The notes beneath the pieces were generated by a model. It was not told where the DNA came from and ran no database searches. It saw only the letters and a program-made list of their open reading frames with translations. From Lentzea cavernae (GTDB taxonomy: Bacteria > Actinomycetota > Actinomycetes > Mycobacteriales > Pseudonocardiaceae): a stretch of DNA of 64,000 bases. The stretch's first letter is position 1, and every line of letters starts with the position of its first letter. The stretch is taken from the NCBI RefSeq assembly GCF_014653695.1, contig NZ_BNAR01000016.1, positions 1 to 64,000 of the forward strand, in the 5' to 3' direction. This document shows positions 32,677 through 41,304 of the stretch, one piece after another. The position numbers and the translations under genes are program-made.

Positions 32677-33450
32677 GTGGTCGTCTACGCAGGTCAGGGC
32701 GACCCACGCCGCTCCATCGAGCTGCTCTGGCGGCGATCGGCCGAGGAGAACCGCCCCGGTCCGAAGCCCGGACTGAGCGTGGACGCGATCGTCGACGCCG
32801 CCATCGAGGTCGCGGACGAGCACGGCATGGCGTTCTCGATGCGCGCGGTGGGCGAGAAGCTCGGGCGCACGGCCATGGCGCTCTACACGTACGTGCCGGG
32901 CAAGAACGAGCTGGTCGACCTGATGTACGACCGCACGATGGCCGAGCTGCCCACGTCGTACCCGCTCGACGACGGCTGGCGCGCGGCCGCGACGAGGTGG
33001 GCGCACGACATGTGGGAGTGCTACTGCCGTCATCCGTGGGTGCTGCAGGTGTCGCAGGCGCGTCCGGTGCTCGGCCCGCACGAGTTCGCGGTGACCGAGG
33101 CGCTGGCCGCGATCCTCGTGTCGACCGGTCTGCCCGGCCGGGAGCTGCGCGGCATCGTCGGCGCCGTCAACTACTTCGTGCGCGGTGCGGCGCAGACCGT
33201 CGCCGAGGCCCGTGCCGCGGGAGGCGCGACCGGGGAGGCCGACGAGGAGTGGTGGTACGCGAGGTCGGCCGTGCTGGTGGAGATCGAGCCCGATCTCGAG
33301 AAGAAGTTCCCGATGCTGCACGTCCTGGAGAACGATCGAGAGCCGATCGATCCAGAACTGCCGTATCTGGAGAACGACGCGGTCGAGAACTTCCGCGGTG
33401 GGTTGAAAGTTCTTCTCGACGGTGTCGAGGGCGCTGTAGCGAAACCGTGA
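32677..33450 (+). CDS. TetR family transcriptional regulator
   Basis: A 257-aa repressor. The HTH is at ~residues 30-75 (AIVDAAIEVADEHGMAFSMR; LGRTAMALYTYVPGKNELVD), followed by a C-terminal domain of the TetR_C_1 type with DGWRAAATRWAHDMWECYCRH and VNYFVRGAAQTVAEA. Regulators of this subgroup often bind aromatic antibiotics. The GTG start at 32677 has AAGGAG 8 nt upstream. It is transcribed away from the uvrA-like/SIP pair across twin operator boxes, so autoregulation and repression of that pair are likely. Confidence 0.9.
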   Translation: MVVYAGQGDPRRSIELLWRRSAEENRPGPKPGLSVDAIVDAAIEVADEHGMAFSMRAVGEKLGRTAMALYTYVPGKNELVDLMYDRTMAELPTSYPLDDGWRAAATRWAHDMWECYCRHPWVLQVSQARPVLGPHEFAVTEALAAILVSTGLPGRELRGIVGAVNYFVRGAAQTVAEARAAGGATGEADEEWWYARSAVLVEIEPDLEKKFPMLHVLENDREPIDPELPYLENDAVENFRGGLKVLLDGVEGAVAKP

Positions 33451-33496
33451 CATGGTCCGGACGTTCACCGCACATGGGCTCGGTGAGATCGTGCCC

Positions 33497-33859
33497 ATGG
33501 TGTTCGGCAGAGTCCTTGTTGCGGTCGCGTGCGCCCTGGTGCTGACGGCACCGAGCACGGCGGCCGCCCCCTCGCAGGACGATCACCGCCCCGCGACCAC
33601 GACGATGAAGTACGAGGTCGGCGACCTCGTCGCGGTGGTGCACGCGCCGCGCACGCTCGTCGGCGTTCTCCCGCTGGTGCTCACCCACGACCTCGCGGCC
33701 GGGCAGCTGGTGCACCGGGGAGCCGTGGTGGTGCTGGTTGCCGATCGTTCGTCGCTGCGACGGCACCACGAGCTGTGGCGTGAGCTGAACGACGGTGCCG
33801 GGCCGCTGGCGGAGCGGTTCGCCGGGTTCGCCGGCCACTTCGCTGTGGCAGAACCGTGA
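33497..33859 (+). CDS. Shrunken paralogue of the neighbouring secreted hydrolase
   Basis: A 120-aa exported protein (signal RVLVAVACALVLTAPSTAAA) that is an in-frame condensed copy of the hydrolase at 33905. VVHAPRTLVG and PLVLTHDLAAGQ match VVHAPRTLVG and PLVLLAHGYW; HHELWRELNDGAGPL matches HLELWRDLNDGKGPL; and FAGFAGHFAVAE matches LAGFRGHVDLTN. The GHSRG nucleophile elbow and the whole acid/His half are missing, so it cannot be a serine hydrolase. It may be a pseudogene that happens to stay open, or a truncated binding protein. I prefer the ATG at 33497 because it starts a clean signal peptide; an in-frame ATG at 33452 is the alternative. Confidence 0.6.
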   Translation: MVFGRVLVAVACALVLTAPSTAAAPSQDDHRPATTTMKYEVGDLVAVVHAPRTLVGVLPLVLTHDLAAGQLVHRGAVVVLVADRSSLRRHHELWRELNDGAGPLAERFAGFAGHFAVAEP

Positions 33860-33904
33860 CACGCCGCTCACGAGACCCCGACAACTTCCCGATGAGATCA
33901 CCGC

Positions 33905-34936
33905 ATGGTTATCGGAAAAGCCGCGGCCGCCGTCGTGATGGCGATGGTGCTGGCCGCGCCGACCTCCTCCGCGGCCCCCGCTCACGACCCCGGAGTCAGA
34001 AAGGTCGAGTACTCGCTCGGTGATCGGGCATTTCAGGTGCCCGGCTTTCACACCGAACCGGATGGCCCCCTCGCGGACCTCGAGCTCACCGCGGTCGTGC
34101 ACGCGCCGCGCACGCTCGTCGGCAAGCGCCCGCTGGTGTTGCTCGCGCACGGTTACTGGAAGCCGTGCGCGAACGACCAGTGGGCCTGGCCGTGTCCTGC
34201 GGGGGACGCGTTCCCGAGCTACCGCGGGTACGACTACCTCGCCGAAGAGCTGGCACGGCAGGGTTTCGTGGTCGTGTCGGTGAGCGTGAACGGCGTCAAC
34301 GCGGGTGAGATGGGCGAGATCGCGGACGTGGCCAGGGCCGCGGTGATGAGCAAGCACCTGGAGCTGTGGCGTGACCTCAACGACGGCAAGGGGCCGTTGA
34401 AGCTGGCCGGGTTCCGCGGGCACGTCGACCTCACCAACGTCGGCACGCTCGGCCATTCGCGCGGTGGCCGCGGCGCGGTGTACCAGGCGTCGGACGAGCA
34501 CGTCGGCGAACTGCCCTCCGGTGTGAGGATCAGGGCCGTGCTCCCGCTGGCGCCCGCCGACTACTACGCGCCCGATCCGGAAGCGCCGGAGAACCTCGAC
34601 TACCGCATCACCAGGATCCCGTTCGCGGCCATGACCGGCAGTTGCGACGGCGCCGTCAGCGGCGGCACGTTCATCGAGAACGCCAAGGGCCGCAACGTCG
34701 TCCCGATCCACGCCGTCACACCGAAGAACGCCAACCACAACTACTTCAACACCGAATGGTCCTACGACGACGACAGCACCTGCCCGGCCACCGCGCTGAC
34801 CCCCGAGCAGCAGCGGAAGATCGCGACGACGTACGTCCCGGCGTTCTTCCAGCAGTACCTCAACGGCCGCTGGAACCCGGTCGTCAGCCGGGGCCGTCCG
34901 GGTGTCGACGTCGTGACGCATCAACCGATCGGTTAG
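33905..34936 (+). CDS. Secreted alpha/beta hydrolase
   Basis: A 343-aa exported serine hydrolase. A signal peptide (AAAAVVMAMVLAAPTSSAAP) precedes a hydrolase fold with LLAHGYWKPC (oxyanion region), the nucleophile elbow GHSRGG, an Asp in TGSCDGAVSGG and a His in NANHNYF. The layout is reminiscent of the secreted cutinase/PAF-acetylhydrolase-like group; a lipase or polyesterase role is possible. Cysteines in WKPCANDQWAWPC may form a disulfide. A short defective copy lies just upstream, and a strong hairpin follows the stop. Confidence 0.82.
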   Translation: MVIGKAAAAVVMAMVLAAPTSSAAPAHDPGVRKVEYSLGDRAFQVPGFHTEPDGPLADLELTAVVHAPRTLVGKRPLVLLAHGYWKPCANDQWAWPCPAGDAFPSYRGYDYLAEELARQGFVVVSVSVNGVNAGEMGEIADVARAAVMSKHLELWRDLNDGKGPLKLAGFRGHVDLTNVGTLGHSRGGRGAVYQASDEHVGELPSGVRIRAVLPLAPADYYAPDPEAPENLDYRITRIPFAAMTGSCDGAVSGGTFIENAKGRNVVPIHAVTPKNANHNYFNTEWSYDDDSTCPATALTPEQQRKIATTYVPAFFQQYLNGRWNPVVSRGRPGVDVVTHQPIG

Positions 34937-34954
34937 GCCTCGAAGAGACTTTGG

Positions 34955-35002
34955 GGGGACGTGTCCCCTTTCCGCCACTGCCAGTCTGGTGGCGGAAGGG
35001 GG
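34955..35002 (+). promoter_or_regulatory. Two mutually exclusive hairpins over the PQQ-protein ribosome binding site
   Basis: CCCCTTTCCGCCAC (34965-34978) pairs with GTGGCGGAAGGGGG (34989-35002): 14 positions with one G-U pair. The 3' arm holds the purine-rich Shine-Dalgarno 8 nt before the ATG at 35011. The same CCCC can instead pair with GGGGAC (34955-34960) through GTCCCC (34963-34968). The long form could act as a terminator for the hydrolase and as a lid on the next start; the short form would free it. Confidence 0.55.
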
Positions 35003-35010
35003 AAAATTCC

Positions 35011-36558
35011 ATGCTCAAGACGACCGCGCTGCTCACTGCGGCGCTAGTGGTGCTGACCGCCTCGCCCGCCACCGCGCACTCCGGCGGGGACTGGTCCGGG
35101 TGGCAGAAGGACCTCAACGGGTCGCGGCACCAGGCCGCGGAATGGCGCATCAACGCGGGAAACGCCGGCAAGCTGAAGCTCAAGTGGGCGTTCGCCTACC
35201 CCAAGGGCGACTACAACGGCGTGCGCAGCCAGCCCGCCGTGGTGGGGGACACGATCTACTTCGGTGGTCCCGACGGGAAGTTCTACGCCCGTGACGCGCG
35301 CACCGGCCGTGCCAGGTGGGAGTACGCGCTCCCGCAGGGCAACCGGTACGCGTTCAACTCCGACGGCCCGACGGTGGCCGACGGCAAGGTGTTCTTCGGC
35401 GACAGCGCGAGCAGGTTCTTCGCGCTCGACCAGCGCACCGGGCGCCTGAAGTGGCAGGTGCAGCTCGACACGGGCATCGCGTCGATGACCACCAGCTCCC
35501 CGATCGTCCACAACGGACTGGTCTACGTCGGCACGTCCAGCGCCGAGAACACCCTGCCGAACACTCACGACTGCTGCACGTTCCGGGGTCACATCGACGC
35601 GTTCGACATCGACACCGGCGCATTGGTCTGGCGCCACTACACGGTGCCGGAGCCGGTCCAGGTCGGCACGTGGCCCAACGGCGCCAAGCGGTTCGAGCCG
35701 TCCGGCGTCGGCGTGTGGAGCTCGCCGGTGATCGACCGCAGGACCGGCACGCTCTACGTCGGCACGGGACAGAACTACACGGGCAAGGGCGGCGAGTTCG
35801 ACTCGCTGCTGGCGCTCAACGCCCGCACCGGCGCGGTGAGGTGGACCAACCAGGTCACCGACGCCGACACCTGGCGCGACGCGTGCAACCAGCCCGACGC
35901 CGAGGGCTACTGCCCGGGGCTCAAGGACGGCACCAACCTCGACTACGACATCGGTGCCACGCCGAACCTGTTCAGCGTGAACGGCAGGCAGCTCGTCGGC
36001 GTGGGGCAGAAGTCCGGTGTGTACCACGTGTTCGACGCCTCGACGGGGCAGGTCGTGTGGCGTCGTCAGCTCGGCGTGCCGCTGCCCAGCGGTGGCATCT
36101 CGGGCATCCAGTGGGGCTCGAGCTACGACGGCAAGCGGCTCTACATCGCGACCTACTACGCCGATCCCGGCAAGCTGTTCGCGGTGGACCCCGCCACGGG
36201 TGACGTCCTGTGGGAGACGCCGGCACCCGCCGACGGCTGTTCCACCGGTGGCGCCGCGGGCCAGCCCGGTTGTTACCAGGCGCACGGCCTGCCCGTGTCC
36301 AGCTCACCCGGTGTGGTGTGGCTGGGTGCTCTCGACGGCAAGTTCCGCGCGTACGACGCCAGGACGGGCAAGATCATCTGGTCCTACGACACCGTTCAGG
36401 ACGTTCGCGGTGTCAACGGGCTGACCGGTCGCGGTGGTGTGCTGGCAGGTCCGGGCGCGGGCGCGGTGGTGTCCGACGGCATGGTCTACGTGCAGTCGGG
36501 TTACTCGTCGGGGTTCGTGAACCCGCACGGCCACGTGCTACTCGCCTTCGGCTTGTAG
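35011..36558 (+). CDS. Secreted PQQ-binding-like beta-propeller protein
   Basis: A 515-aa exported quinoprotein-like beta-propeller. The signal peptide is LKTTALLTAALVVLTASPATA. Repeated tryptophan-docking blades follow (KFYARDARTGRARWEY; FFALDQRTGRLKWQV; LLALNARTGAVRWTN; VFDASTGQVVWRR; LFAVDPATGDVLWET; FRAYDARTGKIIWSY). A vicinal Cys-Cys (THDCCTF) resembles the disulfide ring that contacts PQQ in alcohol dehydrogenases; poly(vinyl alcohol) dehydrogenases are the nearest functional idea. There is no CxxCH haem motif. Translation may be gated by the upstream hairpin. The last 21 bp overlap the convergent regulator gene. Confidence 0.85.
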   Translation: MLKTTALLTAALVVLTASPATAHSGGDWSGWQKDLNGSRHQAAEWRINAGNAGKLKLKWAFAYPKGDYNGVRSQPAVVGDTIYFGGPDGKFYARDARTGRARWEYALPQGNRYAFNSDGPTVADGKVFFGDSASRFFALDQRTGRLKWQVQLDTGIASMTTSSPIVHNGLVYVGTSSAENTLPNTHDCCTFRGHIDAFDIDTGALVWRHYTVPEPVQVGTWPNGAKRFEPSGVGVWSSPVIDRRTGTLYVGTGQNYTGKGGEFDSLLALNARTGAVRWTNQVTDADTWRDACNQPDAEGYCPGLKDGTNLDYDIGATPNLFSVNGRQLVGVGQKSGVYHVFDASTGQVVWRRQLGVPLPSGGISGIQWGSSYDGKRLYIATYYADPGKLFAVDPATGDVLWETPAPADGCSTGGAAGQPGCYQAHGLPVSSSPGVVWLGALDGKFRAYDARTGKIIWSYDTVQDVRGVNGLTGRGGVLAGPGAGAVVSDGMVYVQSGYSSGFVNPHGHVLLAFGL

Positions 36559-39153
36559 CTTCGCGCGCACGTGGTCGGCCGGAAGTCCTGCCCGCGTGCG
36601 CAGTTCCACGGCCTTCTGCCAGGCCTGACGAGCCTGCTCGGCGGCACCCGCGGCAGCGTGGGCGTCGCCGAGCTGTTCGCACGCACCGGCTTCGAGCTTG
36701 AGGTCGCCGCCGAGCCGGAACATCTCGGAGGACAGGGTGAACGCCTCCACGGCCTTCACGTGATCGCCCAGGCCGAGGTGGCCGGTGCCCAGGTTGTCCC
36801 ACGCCTCGGCCTGGCCGATCAGGTGGTCCATCGCCCGCCACATCCGCATCGCGCGTTCGGCGTACTCCACGGTCCGCGCGTACTCGCCGAGCTTGCCGTG
36901 GCCCCAGGCGAGCCCGGTCAGCGCGTTGGCCTGACCGTATTCGTCCCCGCACTGCTCGAACAGCGCGAGCCCGCGCCGGGTGTGCTCCATCGCCTCGCCG
37001 ATCCTGTCGTCCGGGCACAGCATCGCGATGTTCAGCAGCACCTCGGCCTGGCCCGCCGGGTTGCCGTCGTAGATGTCGAACGCGCGGCGCAGCGCCGCGG
37101 TGGCCTCGTCGGGCCTGCCCGTGCGGCTCAGGCTGCGGCCCAGGTTGATCAGCGTGCGGCCGAGGGCGTCGACGTCGTCGAGCCGTTGCACGGCGGCGGC
37201 CGCGAGCTGTTGGGACGTCAGGAGGTCGCGGTAGCGGGCCTGCCGGTCGAGTGCGTCGGCGAGCGACCAGCCCATGAGCCACGTCTGCGCCGCCGTGCCG
37301 TGGGGCATCGCCGCCATCAGCGCCGGGTGCTCGGTCATGAGCCACGCCAGCGCTTCCTCGTGCGTGCCGAACCGACCGACCACCACGCCCGGTGCCGGGT
37401 CCGGGGTGGAGGGGCGGTGGCGGCTCGGGGTGTAGACGACGCCGGCCTCGACGCCGGTGAGCGCGAGGTGGTCGAGAAACCGGTTGAGCGCCTCGTCGCG
37501 TTCGCTGTCGAGGGCCAGTTCGGCCGCGTAGTCGCGCAGCAGGTCGTGGCAGGTGAACCGGCCGGGTTCGGGTTCGTCGATCAGGTTGGCCCTGGCCAGT
37601 TCCGCGAGCAGCGCCGCCGTCTCGTGCTGGGCGAGCCCGGCCAGTGACGCGGCTCCGGCGAGACTGATGTCGGAACCCGGGATCAGGCCGAGCAACCGGA
37701 ACAGCCGCAGCGCCGCCGGGCTCAACGCCTTGCAGGAGTGGGAGAACACCGAGCGCAGGTCGGCGGTGACGTCATCGTCGTCGGCGAACGCGTCGAGGTC
37801 GGCCAGCTCGTCCGCCAGCGCCGCCAGCGGGAACTCCGGCTGCGTCGCGGCGCGGGCGCCGGCCACCGCGAGCGCCAGCGGCAGGCGGGCGCAGCGGCGG
37901 ACCACGGTGTCGACCGCGTCCGGTTCGGCCCGCGCCCGGTCGTGCCCGATGCGGGAGGCCAGCAGCTCGCGGGCGTCGTCGGGCGGCAGCAGTCCGAGCG
38001 GCAAGGCCTTGGCGTGCGCGGGTCTCAGCGCCGTGCGACTCGTGATCACCACGTGCGTGTTGGGCGTGCGCGGCAGCAACGGCTCGATCTGCTCGGTGTC
38101 CGTGGCGTTGTCCAGCACCATGAGCACCCGCTTGTCCGCCAGCGCGTCCCTGAGCAACGCCGACTGGCCCGCGAGGTCGTGCGGCACCTGGGCGCGCGGC
38201 ACGTCGAGCGCCGAGAGGAACCTCAGCAGCGCGTCCCCGGGACTGACCGCCGCGCCGCTCGGGCCGAACCCGTGCAGGTTCACGTAGAGCTGGCCGTCCG
38301 GGAACCGTTCCGCCGCCTGGTGCGCCCAGTGCACGGCCAGCGAGGTCTTGCCGACGCCGCCGGTGCCGGTGATGACCACGACGCCGGTCGGCGCCTGGTC
38401 GAGCTCCGCGAGCTCCAGGGCCCTGCCGGTGAACGGTTTCGGCGCGGCCGGCAGCTGGCGCGGCGCCGAGGCGGCCTGCAGGCGCCGGTGCAGGGTCGCG
38501 AGGTGCCGGGACGGTTCGGCGCCCAGCTCGTCGGCCAGGCGTGCACGCACGACCTTGAAGTGCCGCAACGCCTCCGCCGCGCGTCCGCTGCCGTGCAACG
38601 CCTCGATCAGCTGGGCGGCGATCCGCTCGTCCAGCGGCCGTTCGGCGGCGAGCGCGTGCAGTTCGGGCACCAGGTCCGCGTGCTCGCCCCCGGCCAGCCT
38701 CTCGTCGACGTGGCCGAGGCGGGCGGCGAGGAGCTCGTCCGCGAAGTCCGCGCGCCGCTGCCGCGCCCACGACGTGTTCACCGTGGACAGCAGATCGCCC
38801 TGGACGAGCGGCAGGGCCTCCGCGGTCCGCCCCTCCTCGACCAGGTGCCGGAACAGGTGCAGGTCGACCTCCAGCGGATCGACCCGCACCACGTACCCGT
38901 CGCGGTCGCGTTCGATGAGGCCCGGCAACGTCTGGCGCAGCCTCGTCAGCCACGTCTGGATCATCGCGCGGGCCCGCGGCGGGGGAGCGTCACCCAGCAC
39001 GCGGTCGACCAGTTCCTCCGCGCTCACCACCTGACCCGCGTCGGCGAGCAGCGCGCCCAGCAGGGCTCCCGGCCGGGTGGGACCGAACTCGGTGGTGCGG
39101 TCGCCCGTCCGTGCCGAGACCCCGCCGAAGAGCGTGAAGCGCACGGTGATCAC
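36538..39153 (-). CDS. AfsR/SARP-type regulator (BTAD-NB-ARC-TPR)
   Basis: An 871-aa cytosolic regulator. An OmpR-type winged DNA-binding domain (1-~95; FTLFGGVSARTGDRT) is followed by a BTAD domain (~98-230), an NB-ARC ATPase with P-loop GTGGVGKTS (263-271) and VLMVLDNATD as Walker B, then TPR helices (~600-870). This is the architecture of AfsR-like pathway regulators that switch on secondary metabolism or morphogenesis. No biosynthetic cluster is directly adjacent, so its target is unknown. Its 3' end overlaps the PQQ-like gene by 21 bp. Confidence 0.92.
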   Translation of the reverse strand: MITVRFTLFGGVSARTGDRTTEFGPTRPGALLGALLADAGQVVSAEELVDRVLGDAPPPRARAMIQTWLTRLRQTLPGLIERDRDGYVVRVDPLEVDLHLFRHLVEEGRTAEALPLVQGDLLSTVNTSWARQRRADFADELLAARLGHVDERLAGGEHADLVPELHALAAERPLDERIAAQLIEALHGSGRAAEALRHFKVVRARLADELGAEPSRHLATLHRRLQAASAPRQLPAAPKPFTGRALELAELDQAPTGVVVITGTGGVGKTSLAVHWAHQAAERFPDGQLYVNLHGFGPSGAAVSPGDALLRFLSALDVPRAQVPHDLAGQSALLRDALADKRVLMVLDNATDTEQIEPLLPRTPNTHVVITSRTALRPAHAKALPLGLLPPDDARELLASRIGHDRARAEPDAVDTVVRRCARLPLALAVAGARAATQPEFPLAALADELADLDAFADDDDVTADLRSVFSHSCKALSPAALRLFRLLGLIPGSDISLAGAASLAGLAQHETAALLAELARANLIDEPEPGRFTCHDLLRDYAAELALDSERDEALNRFLDHLALTGVEAGVVYTPSRHRPSTPDPAPGVVVGRFGTHEEALAWLMTEHPALMAAMPHGTAAQTWLMGWSLADALDRQARYRDLLTSQQLAAAAVQRLDDVDALGRTLINLGRSLSRTGRPDEATAALRRAFDIYDGNPAGQAEVLLNIAMLCPDDRIGEAMEHTRRGLALFEQCGDEYGQANALTGLAWGHGKLGEYARTVEYAERAMRMWRAMDHLIGQAEAWDNLGTGHLGLGDHVKAVEAFTLSSEMFRLGGDLKLEAGACEQLGDAHAAAGAAEQARQAWQKAVELRTRAGLPADHVRAKLQAEGE

Positions 39154-39175
39154 CGTAGCCGCTCCAGCGGCAGCC

Positions 39176-40252
39176 TCACAAAAGAAACGCGTCTCGCAGT
39201 TCGCGCACCATCAGCTCCGGCACCTCCATCGCCGCGAAGTGGCCGCCTCGCGGCATCTCCTTCCAGCGCACGATGTTGTGGTTGCGTTCGGCCATCCGCC
39301 GGATCGGCACGCCCGCGTCGTGCGGGAACACCGCCACCGACGTCGGCGTGGTGGAGTGCGGCTCCAGCTCGCCCCACGTCTCGTAGCCCTCCTGGTAGTA
39401 GCGCGCCGACGAGCCCGCGGTCCGGGTGAACCAGAAGATCGACGCGTTCGTCAGCAACGCGTCGAGGGGTACCCCGATGTCCGGGTCGCTCCACGTGTGG
39501 AACGCCCACTCGATCCACTCCAGCTGCGCGACCGGTGAGTCGGTGAGCGCGTGGGCGACCGACTGCGGCCGCGTGCTCTGCATCGCGACGTAAGCGAACT
39601 GCTCGAAGTCGTACCGGTAGGCCTTTTCCACGGACCTGCGCTCGGCCTCGACCTCCATGTCCGCCGTCTCCTGGGTGACCCCCGCGGAGAAGATCTGGTT
39701 GAGGTGCACGGCCCTCACCTCGTCCCGCAGGCCGAGCTGCCGGGTGAGCATGGCGCCGTAGTCGAAGCCGTGCGCGACGTACCGGTCGTAGCCCAGGCGC
39801 TTCATCAGCTCGGCGTACATGTCCGCCACACGCGTGATGGTCCAGCCCAGCTCCAGGGTGGGACCGGAGAAGCCGAAACCGGGCACCGACGGGATCACTA
39901 GGTGGAAGTCGCGGCTGAGCGGTTCGACCATCTGCTCGAACGCGAAGCAGGTCGTCGGCCAGCCGTGGGTGAGCAGCAGCGGTTCTGCGTTCTCGTTGGC
40001 ACTGACGACGTGCAGGAAGTGCAGCCGGGTGCCGTCGATCTCGGTGACGAACTGCGGGATCTTGTTGAGCCGCCGCTCCTGTTCGCGCCAGTCGAAGTCG
40101 CGCCAGTGCTGGACGAGGTCCCTCAGACGTGCCTGGGGCGTTCCCTGGGCCCAGCTCGCGCCTTCGGGGTCGACCGGCCAGCGGGTCTGGTCGAGACGGC
40201 GGTGCAGGTCGTCGACGTCGGACTGGGGAATGTTGATCTCGAATGGCTTCAT
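39176..40252 (-). CDS. Epoxide hydrolase (EHN-type alpha/beta hydrolase)
   Basis: A 358-aa enzyme. An N-terminal EHN domain (FEINIPQSDVDDLHRRL; HWRDFDWREQERRLN) wraps the hydrolase core. The oxyanion motif is THGWP, the nucleophile is D164 in HGFDYGA and the base is H338 in RGGHFAAME, as in microsomal-type epoxide hydrolases, which open epoxides to diols via an ester intermediate. The ATG lies 7 nt after TAGCGT on this strand (leaderless type). It is divergent from a WYL regulator over a perfect 9-bp palindrome, so it is probably that regulator's target. Confidence 0.9.
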   Translation of the reverse strand: MKPFEINIPQSDVDDLHRRLDQTRWPVDPEGASWAQGTPQARLRDLVQHWRDFDWREQERRLNKIPQFVTEIDGTRLHFLHVVSANENAEPLLLTHGWPTTCFAFEQMVEPLSRDFHLVIPSVPGFGFSGPTLELGWTITRVADMYAELMKRLGYDRYVAHGFDYGAMLTRQLGLRDEVRAVHLNQIFSAGVTQETADMEVEAERRSVEKAYRYDFEQFAYVAMQSTRPQSVAHALTDSPVAQLEWIEWAFHTWSDPDIGVPLDALLTNASIFWFTRTAGSSARYYQEGYETWGELEPHSTTPTSVAVFPHDAGVPIRRMAERNHNIVRWKEMPRGGHFAAMEVPELMVRELRDAFLL

Positions 40253-40259
40253 GGCTCTG

Positions 40260-40265
40260 ACGCTA
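40260..40265 (-). promoter_or_regulatory. Leaderless promoter -10 (TAGCGT) for the epoxide hydrolase
   Basis: On the minus strand TAGCGT ends 7 nt before the ATG at 40252. The palindromic operator begins 7 bp upstream of it. Confidence 0.45.
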
Positions 40266-40271
40266 TTTCAG

Positions 40272-40296
40272 CTGTAGGACAGTTATGGTCCTACAG
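40272..40296. promoter_or_regulatory. Perfect palindromic operator with a buried -10 box
   Basis: CTGTAGGAC (40272-40280), seven bases, GTCCTACAG (40288-40296): a perfect 9-bp inverted repeat. TATGGT (40284-40289), a TANNNT -10, sits in the centre and ends 6 nt before the GTG start of the WYL regulator (40296). A dimer bound here would block the regulator promoter and could affect the divergent epoxide hydrolase. Confidence 0.75.
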
Positions 40297-41234
40297 TGTC
40301 TTCTGCCCGGTTGCTCAAGTTGCTCGGTCTGCTGCAGTCGCGCCGTGAGTGGTCCGGCGCGGAGCTCGCGGACCGGTTGGGCGTCACCACGCGCACGGTC
40401 CGGCGTGACGTCGACCGGCTTCGCACGCTCGACTACCCGGTGCACGCGTCGCTGGGCACGTCCGGCGGTGGCTACCGGCTCGGGTCGGGCGCGCAGTTGC
40501 CTCCGCTGCTGCTGGACGACGACGAGGCGGTGGCCGTGGCGGTCGGGCTGCGGACCGCCAGCGGCATCGAGAACATCGGTGAGACGGCCGTGCGCGCGTT
40601 GCTGAAGGTCGAGCAGGTGCTGCCTTCCGCACTACGGCACCGAGTCGCCGCGCTGGAGATCTCGACGGTGCCGCACACGTCCGCTGGTCCCGCGTTGGAC
40701 GCCGGGGTGCTCACGGCCGTCGGGACTGCCTGCCGCGACCGGCAGCGGCTGCGGTTCGACTACGTCGGGCACTCGGGGGAGCGGACGCTGCGCGACGTCG
40801 AGCCTCATCGGCTCGTGACGTGGGGACGGCGCTGGTATCTGGTCGCGTGGGACGTGCTCCGGGAGGACTGGCGGACTTTTCGACTCGAACGGATGAGCGT
40901 GCGGACGCCGTTCGGCGCGCGCTTCACACCGCGTGAGATCCCCGGCGGTGACGCGGGGGCGTTCGTGGCGGCGCGTGTCGCCGACCGGTGGCCCGTGCAG
41001 GGTGTCGTGCGACTGGGCGTGCCCGCCTCGGAGGCGCTGGACTGGCAGAGCTACGGCGAGGTTTCGGCCGTGGACGAAAAGTCGTGCCTCGTGCGGGTCG
41101 GAGGCGAGACGATGGACGACGTGGTGTTCATGCTCGCGAGCATCACGGTCGAGTTCGAGGTCGTCTCCCCGCCGGAACTGTCCGCCGCGTTGCTCCGGGC
41201 AGCGGACCGGTTTCGCCGGGCGGCGAAGTTCTAG
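40296..41234 (+). CDS. WYL-domain (DeoR/YafY-like) transcriptional regulator
   Basis: A 312-aa regulator. The N-terminal HTH_11 winged helix (RLLKLLGLLQSRREWSGAEL; TTRTVRRDVDRLRTLDYPVH) is followed by a WYL ligand-binding domain (RQRLRFDYVGHSGERTLRDV; VTWGRRWYLVAWDVLREDWR) and a C-terminal WCX region. The family senses small ligands or nucleic acid. The start is leaderless, with the -10 inside its own palindromic operator. It probably represses itself and the epoxide hydrolase. Confidence 0.92.
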   Translation: MSSARLLKLLGLLQSRREWSGAELADRLGVTTRTVRRDVDRLRTLDYPVHASLGTSGGGYRLGSGAQLPPLLLDDDEAVAVAVGLRTASGIENIGETAVRALLKVEQVLPSALRHRVAALEISTVPHTSAGPALDAGVLTAVGTACRDRQRLRFDYVGHSGERTLRDVEPHRLVTWGRRWYLVAWDVLREDWRTFRLERMSVRTPFGARFTPREIPGGDAGAFVAARVADRWPVQGVVRLGVPASEALDWQSYGEVSAVDEKSCLVRVGGETMDDVVFMLASITVEFEVVSPPELSAALLRAADRFRRAAKF

Positions 41235-41304
41235 AGAGATTCTCAGGGTCCTGACAGCAGACTCCTAGCCGCGAAGGGCTCAGTGGAGGTCAGGGAGGTC
41301 CGTC

